From Devosia indica (GTDB taxonomy: Bacteria > Pseudomonadota > Alphaproteobacteria > Rhizobiales > Devosiaceae): 64,000 nucleotides of DNA. Of this stretch, positions 1-7,697 are shown piece after piece. The stretch spans positions 1 through 64,000 of the forward strand of contig NZ_PYVZ01000018.1 in the NCBI RefSeq assembly GCF_003056405.1, in the 5' to 3' direction. The position numbers were made by a program, and so were the translations under genes. The notes beneath the pieces were generated by a model. The model was given only the letters and a program-made list of their open reading frames with translations, made no database searches and was not told the origin of the DNA. Each line of letters begins with the position of its first letter. The stretch's first letter is position 1.

Positions 1-127
1 CGCCGCGGCGCCCAAAACACGAAAGGAAAAACCCGCCACTTGACCGTCCCCGCAGCGCGGGAAACTATCGTCCAACCGGGTCAGTTCTCAATGACAATCC
101 CGGGTCAGTTCCTGGCGACAATCAACA
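1..127. mobile_element. Terminal segment of an IS21-like insertion sequence
   Basis: Two adjacent 24-bp repeats, 76-99 and 100-123, both start CCGGGTCAGTTC and end GACAATC. Read inward from position 127 the end begins TGTTGATTGTCGCCAGGAAC. IS21-family elements begin with TG and carry several such repeats (L/R repeats) inside each end, so this is read as one IS terminus with the body outside the window. An open frame entering at position 2 and stopping with TGA at 41-43 (ending KEKPAT) could be the C-terminus of the IstB ATPase, but too little is visible to prove it. The family call is from repeat architecture alone. Confidence 0.55.
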
Positions 128-442
128 AATAGTCGTCAGGCGGGCTCGTACGTGTGGTCTTCTGACCAGCCGTTCGACCCTGTCGTTGTGTTCTGGCGGT
201 CTCGCCCTTCGGAAGCACCAGATGCATCGCCGGTGCACAAAGAGGGGTGGGCTGATCCCGCTACCACGTTCCGATTTGGTGGACGGCTTCGACCGGCTCT
301 TGTTCGCCAATGGTGGTCAAGCTGACTAAGATTGTGACGTTATCTGGCGGATGAGGCGAAAGGCGCACGGCAGCCGTGGTGTCTCGCCAGATCAAGCCTT
401 AACCTTCAAGAAACTTGACCTTATCCCGTAAAAGGTATAAAT
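128..442. other. Gene-free stretch between IS end and toxin gene
   Basis: No recognisable protein is seen. Short open frames on the minus strand run into the IS end and resemble nothing known to me; they could be debris of a gene broken by the insertion. Just before the toxin start, AAGG at 432-435 lies seven bases from the ATG and serves as a ribosome binding site. No convincing promoter was found. Confidence 0.4.
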
Positions 443-910
443 ATGCCAGGAGTACAAAAGCCCCTGAGTTGGTTGACTCCGTCGATCAGCGAGCTCGTTG
501 ACCTTCCCAAGGCTGTCCGAAGGGAGTTCGGGTATAAGCTAAGTCTGCTGCAGCACGGTGATGAGCAGGAGAGCCCAGACATCAAGAGATTCGGTGAGGA
601 CGACAGGATCGCTCATCTCACGAAGGTGGTCGTCAACGGAGCCGATGGTAATACCTATAGGTTGGCAGCGACGGTTGAGTTCGAAGAGGGCATTTGGGTG
701 ATCGACGTTTTCGTCAAGAAATCCAGCTCTGGGATCAGCACACCACAGAAGGACATCGAAAGGATCGTCAGGCGGCTGAAGAGATTGAAGGAATTTCGGG
801 CTTCACCCGAAGGCCAGAAGATCATCCAGGAGATGAAAGCCGAATACGCTGAAGCGGTACGATTTAAAGAGACGACCGAGATGCCCGGGTCGAAGTACAG
901 GAGAAAATGA
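443..910 (+). CDS. Gp49/HigB-like type II toxin (RelE superfamily)
   Basis: 155 residues. The central part (about 50-110) fits the phage Gp49/HigB family: a YRLAATVEF strand, then the VFVKKSSSG segment where such toxins carry a conserved F-x-K-K, followed by a basic helix (IERIVRRLKRL). Known members are ribosome-associated mRNA endonucleases or close relatives. The stop overlaps the next start as ATGA (907-910), which couples translation to an XRE antitoxin; toxin-first order is the HigBA arrangement. The N-terminal 40 residues and C-terminal 40 residues are longer than in minimal RelE proteins. The neighbouring IS end suggests an accessory locus. The toxin call is inferred from motif and partner. 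Confidence 0.75.
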   Translation: MPGVQKPLSWLTPSISELVDLPKAVRREFGYKLSLLQHGDEQESPDIKRFGEDDRIAHLTKVVVNGADGNTYRLAATVEFEEGIWVIDVFVKKSSSGISTPQKDIERIVRRLKRLKEFRASPEGQKIIQEMKAEYAEAVRFKETTEMPGSKYRRK

Positions 911-1272
911 TGGACGAGAAGCTTGTCGCTTATAGAACCGGGAACGTGTTCGCGGACCTCGGTTTGGAAAATCCTGAAGAGGAGCTGGCAAAGTCACGGA
1001 TCGTTGCGAAGATCGCCAGTGTCATCCGAGAGCGTAACTTGACTCAGGCGCAGGCAGCATCGATCACCGGGATAGCTCAACCCAAGATTTCCAGCATGGT
1101 TCGGGGGCATTTCGAAGAGTTCAGCTCGGACCGCCTTTATCGCGTCCTCAATCGACTCGGTGTCAGCGTCATCCTGAAGTTCGAAGAAGAGCCCGAATGG
1201 AGTCCTGGTCGTACCCTGGTCGCAGATAGTGAGGAGAACTCCGAGGAGTCTGCGCCAGCCATGGCCTTTTAG
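907..1272 (+). CDS. XRE-family antitoxin, HigA-like helix-turn-helix protein
   Basis: 121 residues. A helix-turn-helix covers about 35-90: the LTQAQAASITGIAQPKISSM stretch is the recognition unit, followed by the FSSDRLYRVLNRLGVSV helix typical of HigA/HTH_37 antitoxins. It should bind and neutralise the upstream toxin and repress the shared promoter. It starts at the ATG inside ATGA shared with the toxin stop; a second Met follows directly. The last 25 residues are acidic and probably disordered. An unrelated XRE regulator is possible but unlikely given the overlap with a Gp49-type gene. Confidence 0.78.
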   Translation: MMDEKLVAYRTGNVFADLGLENPEEELAKSRIVAKIASVIRERNLTQAQAASITGIAQPKISSMVRGHFEEFSSDRLYRVLNRLGVSVILKFEEEPEWSPGRTLVADSEENSEESAPAMAF

Positions 1273-1363
1273 CGAGTCGCCAGGCTGTCGCAGCTTACCG
1301 GAATAATGATCGTCGTGCCCTTCGACCGGTCAACATGAACGCTTGAGGGCCAAGGCGCCGAAG

Positions 1364-1388
1364 CCTCCGCCTGAGGTTCAGGCGGAGG
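1364..1388. terminator. Strong hairpin after the toxin-antitoxin pair
   Basis: CCTCCGCCTGA (1364-1374), loop GGT, TCAGGCGGAGG (1378-1388): a perfect 11-bp stem. No T-run follows on either strand, so intrinsic termination is uncertain; it may protect RNA 3' ends. It overlaps the stop of the possible small gene on the minus strand. Confidence 0.5.
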
Positions 1389-1515
1389 AGGCGATTTGTC
1401 TTAGCGTTTTCGTCCCTTGAAGGGCGCGCACATCCACATCTTCGATAACCAGGCTTGCGCCTGCATGACCCTGGTCGCCCTTTTGGCGAACCGGGGATTT
1501 GATTTTGCCGCTCAT
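1378..1515 (-). CDS. Possible small protein of 45 residues, unknown function
   Basis: The frame begins MSGKIKSPVRQKGDQGHAGA and ends LRQIASSA. The only support is a good ribosome binding site, GGAGG about nine bases before the ATG at 1515, and a hairpin at the stop that could end the transcript. I recognise no family. The frame is open further upstream to 1566, but the extra residues lack a comparable binding site. The region upstream holds the GANTC cluster, which could contain its promoter. It may well be a chance frame in this high-GC DNA. Confidence 0.3.
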   Translation of the reverse strand: MSGKIKSPVRQKGDQGHAGASLVIEDVDVRALQGTKTLRQIASSA

Positions 1516-1542
1516 CCAGGCCACGCCTCCACTTCGGCACCC

Positions 1543-1681
1543 GATCGACTCATAAAACGTGGCCAAATCGGCCCAATCGACTCACGGTTCACGGTCGCGG
1601 GTCGAGAATCGACTCTTAAAACGTGGTCCAGTCGACTCTCGGCTTTTTGCCGAGCCCCAGAATGCGGGGGCGGATCGACTC
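1543..1681. repeat. Cluster of six GANTC sites with short repeated units
   Basis: GANTC occurs at 1547, 1579, 1606, 1611, 1634 and 1677 (first bases), six times in 135 bp against about one per 256 bp by chance. Most sit in a repeated ATCGACTC core. Two copies are longer: GATCGACTCATAAAACGTGG at 1543 and a closely matching AATCGACTCTTAAAACGTGG starting near 1607. GANTC is the target of the CcrM methyltransferase in alphaproteobacteria. Confidence 0.6.
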
Positions 1682-1819
1682 AACATTTTATGGTCGCATT
1701 ATCCCAGGCGCATATATGCCAGCACCGCGTGCGATGGCGCAGATCTTGGTCCAGTGGCTACCCAGCCCCGGAACGCATCCTGCGCGCCGCGGCGGGCCAT
1801 GGTCTGGCTGGTCTTGGCG

Positions 1820-2473
1820 TCAAGCAAAACGGCTTTGCGAGCGGAGAATGTGATTGCGCATGGCGTCTGCCGCGGCTTGCGGATCCGCCGCCGCGATCGC
1901 CTGGGCAATACGGCTGTGTTCCTCGATGGCGTCGGACACCGCTGTCGGTGGCTGCGACATGCGAAACAGATGCACATGGAGGTGCAGGGCGGACAGCGCG
2001 TCTTTTATGACGGTGTTGCCGCTGGCCACGGCGATGGTGTGGTGGAAGGTTTCGTCGAGGCGCGAGAAACCGGCATAGTCCTGAGGTGTATGGATGTCGT
2101 GATCGGACTCCATGCGCCGGCACTGCGCGAGCAGGCTGGTGCGCTCCTGCGTGCTCATTCTTTCTGCGGCGCGCGCCGCCATGTGCGGTTCGGTGAGCAG
2201 GCGAAACTCATAGATCTGTTCAAGGCGGTCCGGTGCGATGCGATCAGCGACGCGATAGCCGACCAGATGAACCTTGACGACCAGACCCTGGGCTTCAAGG
2301 CGCGCCAGCGCCTCGCGAATGGGGGTCTGAGAAACGTTGAGCGAGCGGGCCAAGGCATCGACCGAAAGCTTGGTGCCCGGCGCAATGCTGTGGGTCATCA
2401 ATTGCTCGAACAGCCTGGCATGAACCTCTTCGGTCAATGCCGGGGGGCGCCGGATGTCGGTCAATGAACGCAT
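1820..2473 (-). CDS. GntR-family (FCD subfamily) transcriptional regulator
   Basis: 217 residues from the ATG at 2473, preceded by GAGGG; an upstream in-frame extension to 2530 has no better signal. The N-terminal winged helix (about 12-65) contains DALARSLNVSQTPIREALAR, the usual GntR recognition helix. The C-terminal FCD domain has RLDETFHHTIA and the later His of DAMRNHI, which in this family bind a metal and a carboxylic-acid ligand. It is divergent from a dehydrogenase operon across an 80-bp gap holding the palindrome ATCCTATAGGAT, so it probably controls that operon and itself. Confidence 0.88.
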   Translation of the reverse strand: MRSLTDIRRPPALTEEVHARLFEQLMTHSIAPGTKLSVDALARSLNVSQTPIREALARLEAQGLVVKVHLVGYRVADRIAPDRLEQIYEFRLLTEPHMAARAAERMSTQERTSLLAQCRRMESDHDIHTPQDYAGFSRLDETFHHTIAVASGNTVIKDALSALHLHVHLFRMSQPPTAVSDAIEEHSRIAQAIAAADPQAAADAMRNHILRSQSRFA

Positions 2474-2487
2474 TGCCGTCCCTCGTC

Positions 2488-2548
2488 TTGACAGTGCCAG
2501 AGCAATACCACCAGTATGGCCCGGCGACAATCAGATATCCTATAGGAT
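2488..2548 (+). promoter_or_regulatory. Promoter and operator region of the Ldh2 operon
   Basis: TTGACA at 2488-2493 is a good -35; CAGTAT at 2512-2517 is a weak -10 after 18 bases. Two inverted repeats lie here: ATACCACCAGTAT (2505-2517), resembling ATACCACGGTAT at 7135-7146, and the perfect palindrome ATCCTATAGGAT (2537-2548). Both sit between divergent GntR and Ldh2 genes, as expected for GntR operators. Which regulator uses which site is unknown. Confidence 0.6.
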
Positions 2549-2553
2549 TTGGC

Positions 2554-3564
2554 GTGCCCCAAATTGATGTCAATGACCTGCGCCGGATTGCGACCAGCAT
2601 CCTGATGCATGCCGGCGTGCCGGAACCGCTGGCGGACTTGCAGGCGGACCTGCTGCTCGAGGCCGAGTTGCGCGGCGTCCCTTCCCACGGCCTGCTCCGG
2701 CTCCGCCGCATCGTGGAGCGTATCGCCAATGGCTGCGCCAATCCCGTTGCAACGGGGCATCACGTCTGGCGCCGGGACGCTTTCCTTGAAGTCGATGGGG
2801 AAATGGGGCTGGGGCCAGTGGTTGCCGATGCCGCGCTTCAGGCGGTCTGCGCCAAGGCCAGGCAGACGGGCATTGCTGTTGCGGCCATTCGCAATTCCAA
2901 CCATATCGGCATGCTGGGATTTTACGCCGAGCGGGTCGCTGCGGCTGGACAAACGGTGTTGGCCTTTTCCACCAGCGAGGCCCTGGTGCACCCCTGGGGC
3001 GGGCGAAAAGCCATGCTGGGGACCAATCCGATCGCAATTGGCGTCCCGACCAACGGGGCCCCCTTCGTCATGGACACGGCCACCAGTATCGTCTCGATGG
3101 GCGAGGTGCACGACTACGCCAATCGCGGCGAACCATTGAAGCAGGGCTGGGCACTGGATGCCGAGGGGAACCCGACCACCGATGCCGTTGCGGCGAAGTC
3201 CGGATCGCTCGCGCCCTTTGGCGGAGCCAAGGGTTATGCGCTCGGTCTGGCCTTCGGCCTGTTGACATCGAGCCTGGCGGGCGCAGCCCTTGGACGGGAT
3301 GTGCGCGGCACTCTGGATTCTGATGCGATCTGCAATAAGGGTGATCTGTTCATCGTCATCGATGGCCCGGCCACCGCGCTGGAAGATTATCTCGACCTGC
3401 TGCGGCAGACCGAACCGGCCGAGGGCGTAGAACAGGTCCTGATCCCCGGCGAGCGCGGGCGGGCCTGCCGGGCCAAACGCCTGCGCGACGGTGTGCCGCT
3501 GGCCGATGGCCTTTGGCAGGACCTGCAGCAATTGGCCGATGAGGCCGGGCACAGAGGAGCTTGA
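2554..3564 (+). CDS. Malate/L-lactate/ureidoglycolate dehydrogenase family oxidoreductase (Ldh2)
   Basis: 336 residues from GTG 2554, chosen because AGGA (2544-2547) lies seven bases upstream and the N-terminus then reads VPQIDVNDLRRIATSIL as usual for the family. Motifs: SHGLLRLRRIVERI near residue 44, the NSNHIGMLGFYAE segment near 115 that binds NAD(P) and substrate, and FGGAKGYALGLAFGLL near 225. Family members oxidise 2-hydroxyacids such as malate, sulfolactate, ureidoglycolate or 2,3-diketogulonate with NAD(P). The stop lies five bases before the next start, in an operon with two further dehydrogenases. The actual hydroxyacid is not readable from the sequence. Confidence 0.85.
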   Translation: MPQIDVNDLRRIATSILMHAGVPEPLADLQADLLLEAELRGVPSHGLLRLRRIVERIANGCANPVATGHHVWRRDAFLEVDGEMGLGPVVADAALQAVCAKARQTGIAVAAIRNSNHIGMLGFYAERVAAAGQTVLAFSTSEALVHPWGGRKAMLGTNPIAIGVPTNGAPFVMDTATSIVSMGEVHDYANRGEPLKQGWALDAEGNPTTDAVAAKSGSLAPFGGAKGYALGLAFGLLTSSLAGAALGRDVRGTLDSDAICNKGDLFIVIDGPATALEDYLDLLRQTEPAEGVEQVLIPGERGRACRAKRLRDGVPLADGLWQDLQQLADEAGHRGA

Positions 3565-3569
3565 GAGAC

Positions 3570-4826
3570 ATGCTGGAAACTGGCTTCGGCGTGGTCAGAG
3601 GACCGCGCAACCTGGTGTTCGGTGCAGGACAGCGCCTCGCCCTGCCTCAATTTGCCAAGGCTTTAGGCCAACGCGCCCTGCTGGTCACCGATGAGCGTAT
3701 GGCGGGAGAGGCGAGTTTTGGCGAATTGGTCCGGGCGGTAGAAGCGACCGGGGTCTCGGTTTCCATATTCTCCGGGGTCGAAGCGGAACTGCCAGCCGAA
3801 TGCATTGCCGCCGGCGTTGATCAGGGTGCGGCTTTTTCAACCGATCTGATCGTCGGGATTGGCGGCGGCAGTTGCCTGGATGCGGCCAAGATCATCGCGC
3901 TGCTGCTCGCCCATGGCGGTGATATTTCGGACTATTATGGCGAGTTCAAAGTGCCCGGCCCGGTGCTGCCGCTGATCGCATTGCCCACCACCGCCGGCAC
4001 CGGCTCTGAAGTCACTCCGGTGGCTGTGGTTTCCGACCAGAACCGCGCCGTCAAAGTCGGCATCGCCAGCCCGCATCTCATTCCGCATACCGCCATTTGC
4101 GATCCGGAACTGACCTATGGCTGCCCTCCCGGACTGACCGCCGTCTCCGGCGCCGATGCGCTGACGCATGCCATCGAGGCTTTCACGACGGCGCGGCGCC
4201 AGCCCGAAGCGTCAACTGTCCATGATCATGTCTTTCTGGGCAAGAACGCCCTGAGCGATTTCTATGCCCTGGAAGCCATCAGACTGATCGGTGGCAGTCT
4301 CGCCAAGGCTGTCGGTGACGGAACGGACCACGCAGCGCGCGCAGACATGATGCGCGGGGCGACGCTTGCGGGCCTGGCCTTTGGCACCGCTGGAACGGCT
4401 GCGGCTCATGCCGTGCAATATCCCGTCGGGGCATTGACCCACACTGCCCACGGCCTGGGTGTGGCGGCGATGATGCCCTATGTCATGGAATTCAACTTGC
4501 CGATGGCCCGGCCCGAGATGGCAGAAATCGCTGCCGCTTTGGGGGTGCCGGTCAATGAACTGAACCAGTCCCAGCGGGCCGCAGCAGCAGTAGATGGCGT
4601 GGCGGATCTGTTTGCCGGCATTGGTATTCCCCCCGATATCCGGTCGCTTGGCCTTGCCGAGGATAAGCTGGACTGGACAGCCGAGCAGGCGCTGGCGGCG
4701 ACGCGGCTGGTCAAAAACAATCCGCGGCCATTGGACGCCCAGTCCATGAAACGACTGGTGCAGGCTGCCTATCGCGGCGACCGCGCATCTCTGCGCAACG
4801 ACAATTTCGAACCTGAGGCGAACTGA
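3570..4826 (+). CDS. Iron-containing alcohol dehydrogenase
   Basis: 418 residues from ATG 3570, with GAGGAG at 3554-3559; a TTG at 3561 overlapping the upstream stop is possible. GGGSCLDAAKIIALL (about 95) is the dinucleotide-binding loop; PTTAGTGSEVTP (about 140) and DALTHAIEAFTT (about 195) are family signatures, and HAVQYPVGALTHTAHGLG holds the metal-binding histidines. Such enzymes interconvert an alcohol and an aldehyde or ketone (lactaldehyde, 4-hydroxybutyrate, maleylacetate types). It is one base from an SSADH-like gene, so an alcohol to aldehyde to acid sequence is plausible. The substrate is inferred only. Confidence 0.87.
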   Translation: MLETGFGVVRGPRNLVFGAGQRLALPQFAKALGQRALLVTDERMAGEASFGELVRAVEATGVSVSIFSGVEAELPAECIAAGVDQGAAFSTDLIVGIGGGSCLDAAKIIALLLAHGGDISDYYGEFKVPGPVLPLIALPTTAGTGSEVTPVAVVSDQNRAVKVGIASPHLIPHTAICDPELTYGCPPGLTAVSGADALTHAIEAFTTARRQPEASTVHDHVFLGKNALSDFYALEAIRLIGGSLAKAVGDGTDHAARADMMRGATLAGLAFGTAGTAAAHAVQYPVGALTHTAHGLGVAAMMPYVMEFNLPMARPEMAEIAAALGVPVNELNQSQRAAAAVDGVADLFAGIGIPPDIRSLGLAEDKLDWTAEQALAATRLVKNNPRPLDAQSMKRLVQAAYRGDRASLRNDNFEPEAN

Positions 4827-4827
4827 T

Positions 4828-6306
4828 ATGAGCATGGATCCGCAAATCTCCGGGCATCTGAGTTTTGATCCGGCCAGCATTCCCGGCCAGTTGTTCATTG
4901 GGGGGCAATGGCGGCCGGGCAGGGGCGGTGGCGATATCGATGTGATTGATCCCTCGACCGGCAGCGTCATCGGGCGGGTGGCTGATGCCAGCGTGGATGA
5001 CGCGATGGATGCCGTCGCGGCCGCTCATGATGCCCTGTCCGGCTGGGCCGCCACGGCTCCGCGCAAACGCAGTGAAATCCTGCGGCGCTGCTTTGAACTG
5101 ATGATCGAGCGCAAGCAGATGCTGGCGGAGCTCATTTCCCTTGAGAATGGCAAGGCGCTCGGCGATGCGCAGGGCGAAGTGGCCTATGCGGCAGAGTTCT
5201 TCCGCTGGTTTTCCGAGGAAGCTGTCCGGCTCAATGGTGATCTGTCCATTGCGCCGAGCGGCGCCAATCGCATTCTGGTGCAGCACCAACCTATAGGGGT
5301 CGCCGTGCTCGTCACGCCCTGGAACTTCCCGGCGGCCATGGCGACTCGCAAGATCGCACCGGCCCTGGCTGCCGGCTGCACCTGCGTGTTGAAGCCGGCG
5401 ACAGAAACCCCGTTGACGGCTTATGCCCTGGCGGAAATCTATCGCGAGGCGTGTGTGCCCGATGGCGTGGTCAATGTCATCACCACTTCCAAGGCGGGTG
5501 CCACTGTGAGCGCCATGCTGCATGATCCGCGCGTGCGGAAATTGTCGTTCACCGGGTCGACGGAAGTCGGACGCCGGCTGTTGCGGGAAGCCGCCGATAC
5601 GGTCATTTCCTGTTCAATGGAATTGGGCGGCAACGCGCCCTTCATCGTATTCGATGACGCCGACCTTGAGACGGCGCTGGATGGCGCCATGGTGGCCAAG
5701 ATGCGCAATGGCGGCGAGGCCTGCACCGCAGCCAATCGCTTCTATGTGCAGGAGGGCATCGCCGAAGCCTTCTCTGCCGGGCTTGCCGAGCGGATGAAGG
5801 CGCTCAAGGTCGGGCCGGGCTATGATGCAGCAACCCAGTGCGGTCCGCTGATCAACCAGGATGCGGTGTCGCGCATCGATGCCTGGATCGGCGAAGCGGT
5901 CGAGGGTGGCGCCAAGGTCCTGACCGGGGGCGAGGTGGGGAGCGGAGACGGATACTTCCTCTCGCCCACTGTGCTCACATCGGTTCCGGCGCAGGCAAAA
6001 CTGATGCGCGAGGAGATCTTTGGCCCGGTGGCTCCCATTGCGCTCTTCAAGACAGAGGACGAGGCCATCGCCCTTGCCAACAATACCGAATATGGCCTGA
6101 TCGCTTATGTGTTCACCCAGGATCTGGCGCGTGGCCTGCGCGTATCCGAAAAGGTGGAGTCAGGGATGGTCGGGCTCAATCGTGGCCTGGCATCCGACCC
6201 GGCGGCGCCCTTTGGAGGCACCAAGCAGAGCGGGCTGGGCCGTGAGGGCGCTCACCACGGCATTCTCGAATTCTGCGAGACCAAATATATCGCGGTTAGC
6301 TGGTAG
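4828..6306 (+). CDS. NAD(P)-dependent succinate-semialdehyde dehydrogenase-like aldehyde dehydrogenase
   Basis: 492 residues, full length for class GabD. TPWNFPAAMATRKIAPALAA, SFTGSTEVGRRLL, the catalytic Glu in MELGGNAPFIVFDDADLE and the catalytic Cys in NGGEACTAANRF are all present. The enzyme oxidises an aldehyde to a carboxylate in the cytosol; SSADH-like is the best subgroup match from GNAPFIVFDDAD, but other semialdehydes are possible. It starts one base after the alcohol dehydrogenase stop, and its 3' end overlaps the convergent GntR gene by 11 bp. It probably receives the aldehyde made by its neighbour. Confidence 0.86.
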   Translation: MSMDPQISGHLSFDPASIPGQLFIGGQWRPGRGGGDIDVIDPSTGSVIGRVADASVDDAMDAVAAAHDALSGWAATAPRKRSEILRRCFELMIERKQMLAELISLENGKALGDAQGEVAYAAEFFRWFSEEAVRLNGDLSIAPSGANRILVQHQPIGVAVLVTPWNFPAAMATRKIAPALAAGCTCVLKPATETPLTAYALAEIYREACVPDGVVNVITTSKAGATVSAMLHDPRVRKLSFTGSTEVGRRLLREAADTVISCSMELGGNAPFIVFDDADLETALDGAMVAKMRNGGEACTAANRFYVQEGIAEAFSAGLAERMKALKVGPGYDAATQCGPLINQDAVSRIDAWIGEAVEGGAKVLTGGEVGSGDGYFLSPTVLTSVPAQAKLMREEIFGPVAPIALFKTEDEAIALANNTEYGLIAYVFTQDLARGLRVSEKVESGMVGLNRGLASDPAAPFGGTKQSGLGREGAHHGILEFCETKYIAVSW

Positions 6307-7042
6307 GCGGGCTCCGGTCACGCTCGGCGGCCGCGCGCCGCTGATATTCAGTGCCGATCGCAAAGTGCTGCATCAGCAGGCGATCGGCGCTGTCAGCGTC
6401 TCTGGCGGCCACAGCCGCCAGCAATTCACGATGGTGTTCGACCAGATAGGTTTCGATGCCGTCCAGGCTGGTGATGCGTTCGCGGCGCTCCAGGTGTGAG
6501 CGCTTGAGCAGGACGGCTATTGCTGCATGAAGGCTTGCCAGGGTCGGGGAGTGTGCGGCCGCGATCAGCGCGGCGTGAAAGTCAAAGTCGGCATCGCCAC
6601 CGATCTGTGGGTCTTTCACGGTTTCCTCAACCCGCCGCAGCGCCTCGCCGAGCGCCGCAAGGTCAGATGAGGTCGCGCGCGCGCAGGCCAGTCTGATGGC
6701 CTGTCGCTCGATGGCGATGCGCGCTTCCATGACATCCTCGACCACCTCGCCCTGCTGGGCGAGCATCATGGTGAACAGGTCGCCCAACTCGGCGAAATCC
6801 GGGCGCCGGACGACGCTGCCATAGCCGTGGCGAATTTCGATCACGCCGATGGCGGCCAGCGCGCGCAGCACTTCGCGGATCACCGGCCGGCTGACGCCGA
6901 GCCGCGTGGCCAGTTCTCGCTCTGGCAGCAGCCGGTCGCCGGCCTTCATCTGTCCCGAGAGCAATTGTTCGCGCACAAAGGCGAACACCTGATCGTACCC
7001 GGTGGCCGCGTCGGCGGGTTCTCGCGTCAGTCCTGCTCCCAT
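6296..7042 (-). CDS. GntR-family (FadR/FCD) transcriptional regulator
   Basis: 248 residues from ATG 7042, preceded by AAGGA six bases away. The winged helix (about 15-80) has LATRLGVSRPVIREVLRALA; the FCD domain follows with FDFHAALIAAAHSPTLASL and a late His in VEHHRELLAAVAARDADSA. It diverges from the RpiB/RraA operon across a gap with TGGTAATACCA, a consensus FadR/PdhR-class operator, so it most likely represses that operon in the absence of an acid inducer. It converges with, and slightly overlaps, the aldehyde dehydrogenase gene. Confidence 0.88.
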   Translation of the reverse strand: MGAGLTREPADAATGYDQVFAFVREQLLSGQMKAGDRLLPERELATRLGVSRPVIREVLRALAAIGVIEIRHGYGSVVRRPDFAELGDLFTMMLAQQGEVVEDVMEARIAIERQAIRLACARATSSDLAALGEALRRVEETVKDPQIGGDADFDFHAALIAAAHSPTLASLHAAIAVLLKRSHLERRERITSLDGIETYLVEHHRELLAAVAARDADSADRLLMQHFAIGTEYQRRAAAERDRSPPTS

Positions 7043-7120
7043 CCCCGTCCTTCCCCGTTGTGCCGCGCGAATTGGCTGGCTTGGCCCGGTCCTGTCAAGC
7101 GCGGGATAAATTTCCGGTCC

Positions 7121-7149
7121 TTGTCAAAGTGGTAATACCACGGTATGAA
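7121..7149 (+). promoter_or_regulatory. Promoter with overlapping GntR operators upstream of rpiB-like gene
   Basis: TTGTCA (7121-7126) and TATGAA (7144-7149) are separated by 17 bases. The spacer and -10 carry TGGTAATACCA (7130-7140), a perfect TGGT-N3-ACCA site of the PdhR/LldR class, overlapping ATACCACGGTAT (7135-7146). Binding there would block RNA polymerase. The flanking GntR gene is the obvious regulator. Confidence 0.68.
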
Positions 7150-7174
7150 CTCATTGGAAACGAGGAGGATCGAC

Positions 7175-7672
7175 GTGACTGAGACGCTGTCAGCGAGGGG
7201 ATTGGAGATACCGCGCCGGGCCGCAATCGGACTGGCCTGTGACCATGCGGGCTTCCCGATGAAGCGGTTCATCCGGGACGTCCTGGCCCAGCATTGCGAT
7301 GAGGTAATCGAGATGGGCGCGACCTCGGAAGAGCCGGTGGACTTTCCCGATGTCACCCGTTCGGCCATCGGCCTGATCCAGAGGGGCAAGGTGGAGCGTG
7401 TGGTCCTGGTCTGTGGCACGGGCGCCGGTGCCTGCATTGCGGCCAACAAGATTGCGGGCATCCGGGCCGCAGTAGCCAATGACACCTATGTCGCCAGGCA
7501 ATGCGTCGAGCATGACAATGTCAATGTGCTCTGCATTGGCGGCTGGATCATCGGGCCGCAGATCGCAGCCGACGTCACCCGGGCATTCCTCGCCGCAGAA
7601 TTCAGCACAGAACCGCATTTCCGCCGCCGTGTAGAGAAGCTGGCCGAGATGGATCGCCAGCGCGGCGAATGA
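7175..7672 (+). CDS. RpiB/LacA/LacB-family sugar-phosphate isomerase
   Basis: 165 residues from GTG 7175: AGGAGG at 7163-7168 is ideally placed, so the ATG at 7145 is rejected. GLACDHAGFPMKRFI near residue 20 matches the family SDHAG motif; VCGTGAGACIAANKIAGIRA near 80 holds the catalytic Cys and phosphate loop, and NVLCIGGWIIG follows. RpiB proteins interconvert aldose and ketose phosphates; subgroups act on ribose, galactose, erythrulose or apulose phosphates. Its partner is an RraA-family protein rather than a pentose-phosphate gene, so a specialised catabolic isomerase is more likely than housekeeping RpiB. Confidence 0.83.
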   Translation: MTETLSARGLEIPRRAAIGLACDHAGFPMKRFIRDVLAQHCDEVIEMGATSEEPVDFPDVTRSAIGLIQRGKVERVVLVCGTGAGACIAANKIAGIRAAVANDTYVARQCVEHDNVNVLCIGGWIIGPQIAADVTRAFLAAEFSTEPHFRRRVEKLAEMDRQRGE

Positions 7673-7697
7673 GAGATCGTCAACAAGGGAGGCATCA

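Noticed and set aside
415-442. TTGACC and TATAAA before the toxin gene as a promoter
   Set aside because: Spacing is only 15 bases and transcription would start inside the coding sequence.
1559-2467. Long plus-strand frame of 302 residues
   Set aside because: It lies antisense to the GntR gene at 1820-2473, lacks a domain, and its composition is that of a shadow frame in high-GC DNA.
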